Below are positions 12,516 through 37,500 of a stretch of DNA of 37,500 bases, piece by piece. The notes under the pieces are model-generated. The model saw only the letters and a program-made list of their open reading frames with translations, ran no database searches and had not been told where the DNA came from. How positions within the stretch are numbered: the stretch's first letter is position 1; the number at the start of each line of letters is the position of its first letter. The stretch spans positions 56,399,320 to 56,436,819 of the forward strand of contig CM060324.1 in assembly GCA_030674155.1 (NCBI GenBank), written 5' to 3'. The stretch comes from Stramonita haemastoma (lineage: Eukaryota > Mollusca > Gastropoda > Neogastropoda > Muricidae). Both the position numbers and the translations under genes were made by a program.

Positions 12516-13640
12516 GTGTGTTGCTGTCTGTTCTATGGACCCTTCTTTACACTGCTGTTGCATCAACCCTTCTAGTTACTGCTGTTCTATGGACCCTTCT
12601 TTACACTGCTGTTGCATCAACCCTTCTAGTTACTGCTGTTCTGTGGACCCTTCTTTACATTGCAGTTGCATCAACCCTTCTAGTTACTGCTGTTCTGTGG
12701 ACCCTTCTTTACACTGCTGTTGCATCAACCCTTCTAGTTACTGCTGTTCTGTGGACCCTTCTTTACACTGCTGTTGCATCAACCCTTCTAGTTACTGCTG
12801 TTCTGTGGACCCTTCTTTACACTGCTGTTGCATCAACCCTTCTAGTTACTGCTGTTCTGTGGACCCTTCTTTACACTGCTGTTGCATCAACCCTTCTAGT
12901 TACTGCTGTTCTGTGGACCCTTCTTTACACTGCTGTTGCATCAACCCTTCTAGTTACTGCTGTTCTGTGGACCCTTCTTTACATTGCAGTTGCATCAACC
13001 CTTCTAGTTACTGCTGTTCTATGGACCCTTCTTTACACTGCTGTTGCATCAACCTTCTTTATACTTATACTGCTGTACTATGGACCCTTCTTTATACTGC
13101 TGTTCTATGGACCCTTCTTTATACTGTTCTATGGACCCTTCTTCATACTGCTATTCTATGGACCCTTCTTTACACTGCTGTTGCATCAACCCTTCTTTAT
13201 ACTTATACTGATGTTCTATGGACCCTTTTTATACTGCTGTTCTATGGACCCTTCTTTATACTGCTGTACTATGGACCCTTCTTTATACTGATGGACCCTT
13301 CTTTATACTGCTGTACTATGCACCCTTCTTTATACTGCTGTACTATGGACCCTTCTTTATACTGATGGACCCTTCTTTATACTGCTGTTCTATGGACCCT
13401 TCTTTATACTGCTGTACTATGGACCCTTCTTTATACTGATGGACCCTTCTTTATACTGCTGTACTATGCACCCTTCTTTATACTGCTGTACTATGGACCC
13501 TTCTTTATACTGATGGACCCTTCTTTATACTGCTGTTCTATGGACCCTTCTTTATACTGCCATTCTATGGACCCTTCTTTATAATGTTCTGTGGACCCTT
13601 CTTTCCACTGATGGACCCTTCTTGACACTGCTGTAGACCC
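12516..13640. repeat. 54-bp dimeric minisatellite decaying into a 27-bp unit
   Basis: From 12530 to about 13040 a 54-bp unit repeats about nine times. It alternates GGACCCTTCTTTACACTGC with CATCAACCCTTCTAGTTACT. From about 13050 it becomes a shorter unit with ATGGACCCTTCTTTATACTG. 54 is twice 27 and the two halves align, so this is a higher-order dimer. Because 54 is a multiple of three, two frames stay open for over 250 codons with no sign of a real protein. Confidence 0.95.
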
Positions 13641-14195
13641 TCCAACACTGCACCACTTCCAGCTCTCCCCGACAATGAAGTGTCTTCACATCCTGCAGCC
13701 AGCTGTGTAGTGTAGCCGATTCTGCCCCACTGTAGAGGCTGTCTGTGAAAACCACGGTCTTTTGACCGACCACCAGTGTTGTGTTGTGCTGCAGATTCAC
13801 CTCACTCTGTGACCTTTCTCTCTCATACACCCCCATCCCCACCCACCCCACCCCACCCCACCCCCAACCCTATCTTCTGCTGTCTTTCACGCCACCATAT
13901 ACAGTGTTCTCTGTCTTTCTTTTTTTCTGTCTTTCTTTCTTTTTTTTTCCCCCTTTCTTTTTTTCTTTTTCTCTTTCTTTCTTTCTTTCTTTCTTTCTCT
14001 TTCTTTCTTCCTTCCTTCCTTCCTTCCTTCCTTCCTTCCTTCCTTCCTTCCTTCCTTTTCTTTTTCCTTTCCTTTTCCTTTTTCCTTTTCCCACTGTCTC
14101 TCCTGCTGTCATTCTATACACAAGACAGCCTGTGTCAGGGACTCACACCTTCCCTCCTCCTCCCCCCTCTCCCCCCCTCTCCAGGTCATCAGTCA
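13641..14195. repeat. Start of the 3' flank: short unique stretch, CTTT/CCTT-rich tract and C/T-rich DNA
   Basis: After the array there is about 150 bp of unique sequence and CCCCACC-rich text. A pyrimidine tract runs from about 13915 to 14095 with (TTTC)n and then (CCTT)n. The last 90 bp abut the kinase stop codon and must be the proximal 3' UTR. Confidence 0.8.
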
Positions 14196-37431
<23,236 letters not shown>

Positions 37432-37440
37432 GGTGCTAGT
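37432..37440 (-). other. Short 5' UTR part of the first coding exon
   Basis: Nine bases lie between a TTTCCAG acceptor and the start ATG. The base at -3 is A (CACCATG), a good initiation context. The acceptor implies a noncoding upstream exon and a promoter beyond position 37500. Confidence 0.7.
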
Positions 37441-37500
37441 CTGGAAACACATACACACACATAATCTACATAGTAATATCTTTTAAAAAAAATTTACACT

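Noticed and set aside
12514..13365. Cysteine-rich repetitive protein of about 280 residues
   Set aside because: A by-product of the 54-bp minisatellite. Two frames are open equally, and codons show no bias for keeping the amino acid while changing the third base.

Overview
This is animal nuclear DNA. It has an interrupted protein-coding gene with GT-AG introns, tRNA-derived SINEs, an APE-type LINE, long CA and GA microsatellites and an unusual number of minisatellites. The encoded kinase resembles Drosophila mbt and vertebrate PAK4/5/6. That protein, the mixture of repeats and the RTE-like LINE suggest a lophotrochozoan, most likely a gastropod or other mollusc. The species call is inference only.

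The one host gene I can support is a group II p21-activated kinase (PAK4/mbt type) on the minus strand. Its complete coding region runs from the ATG at 37431 to the TGA at 14196 in nine coding exons: 37213-37431, 34244-35040, 26297-26479, 22742-22928, 21518-21651, 20241-20367, 19102-19227, 17488-17622 and 14196-14357. The product is an N-terminal CRIB and autoinhibitory segment, a long disordered Pro/Tyr/Arg/Gln-rich linker and a C-terminal Ser/Thr kinase domain. It is about 691 residues once six apparent one-base deletions in short G/C runs are allowed for. Any noncoding first exon and the promoter lie beyond the right edge.

Positions 1-14195 lie downstream of the gene and hold no recognisable coding sequence. 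They contain a 32-bp minisatellite carrying a perfect CRE palindrome in each unit (469-1210), GA and CA microsatellites, a GGCC-rich array (5855-6165), a CRE-like 26-bp array (8085-8450), a 60-65-bp array (9825-10115) and a 54-bp array (12520-13640). Some of this may be 3' UTR.

The introns hold further arrays: a 20-bp unit (16666-17405), a 30-bp unit (17713-19045), and a related 25-bp/31-bp composite (26775-32019). A 3.3-kb RTE-like LINE on the plus strand (28348-31677) is inserted inside the 31-bp array. SINE copies lie at 14581-15197, 15226-15550, 19558-19740, 21183-21440, 23440-23905, 35077-35461 and 35815-36096. Many long open frames in this window are only minisatellites whose period is a multiple of three.
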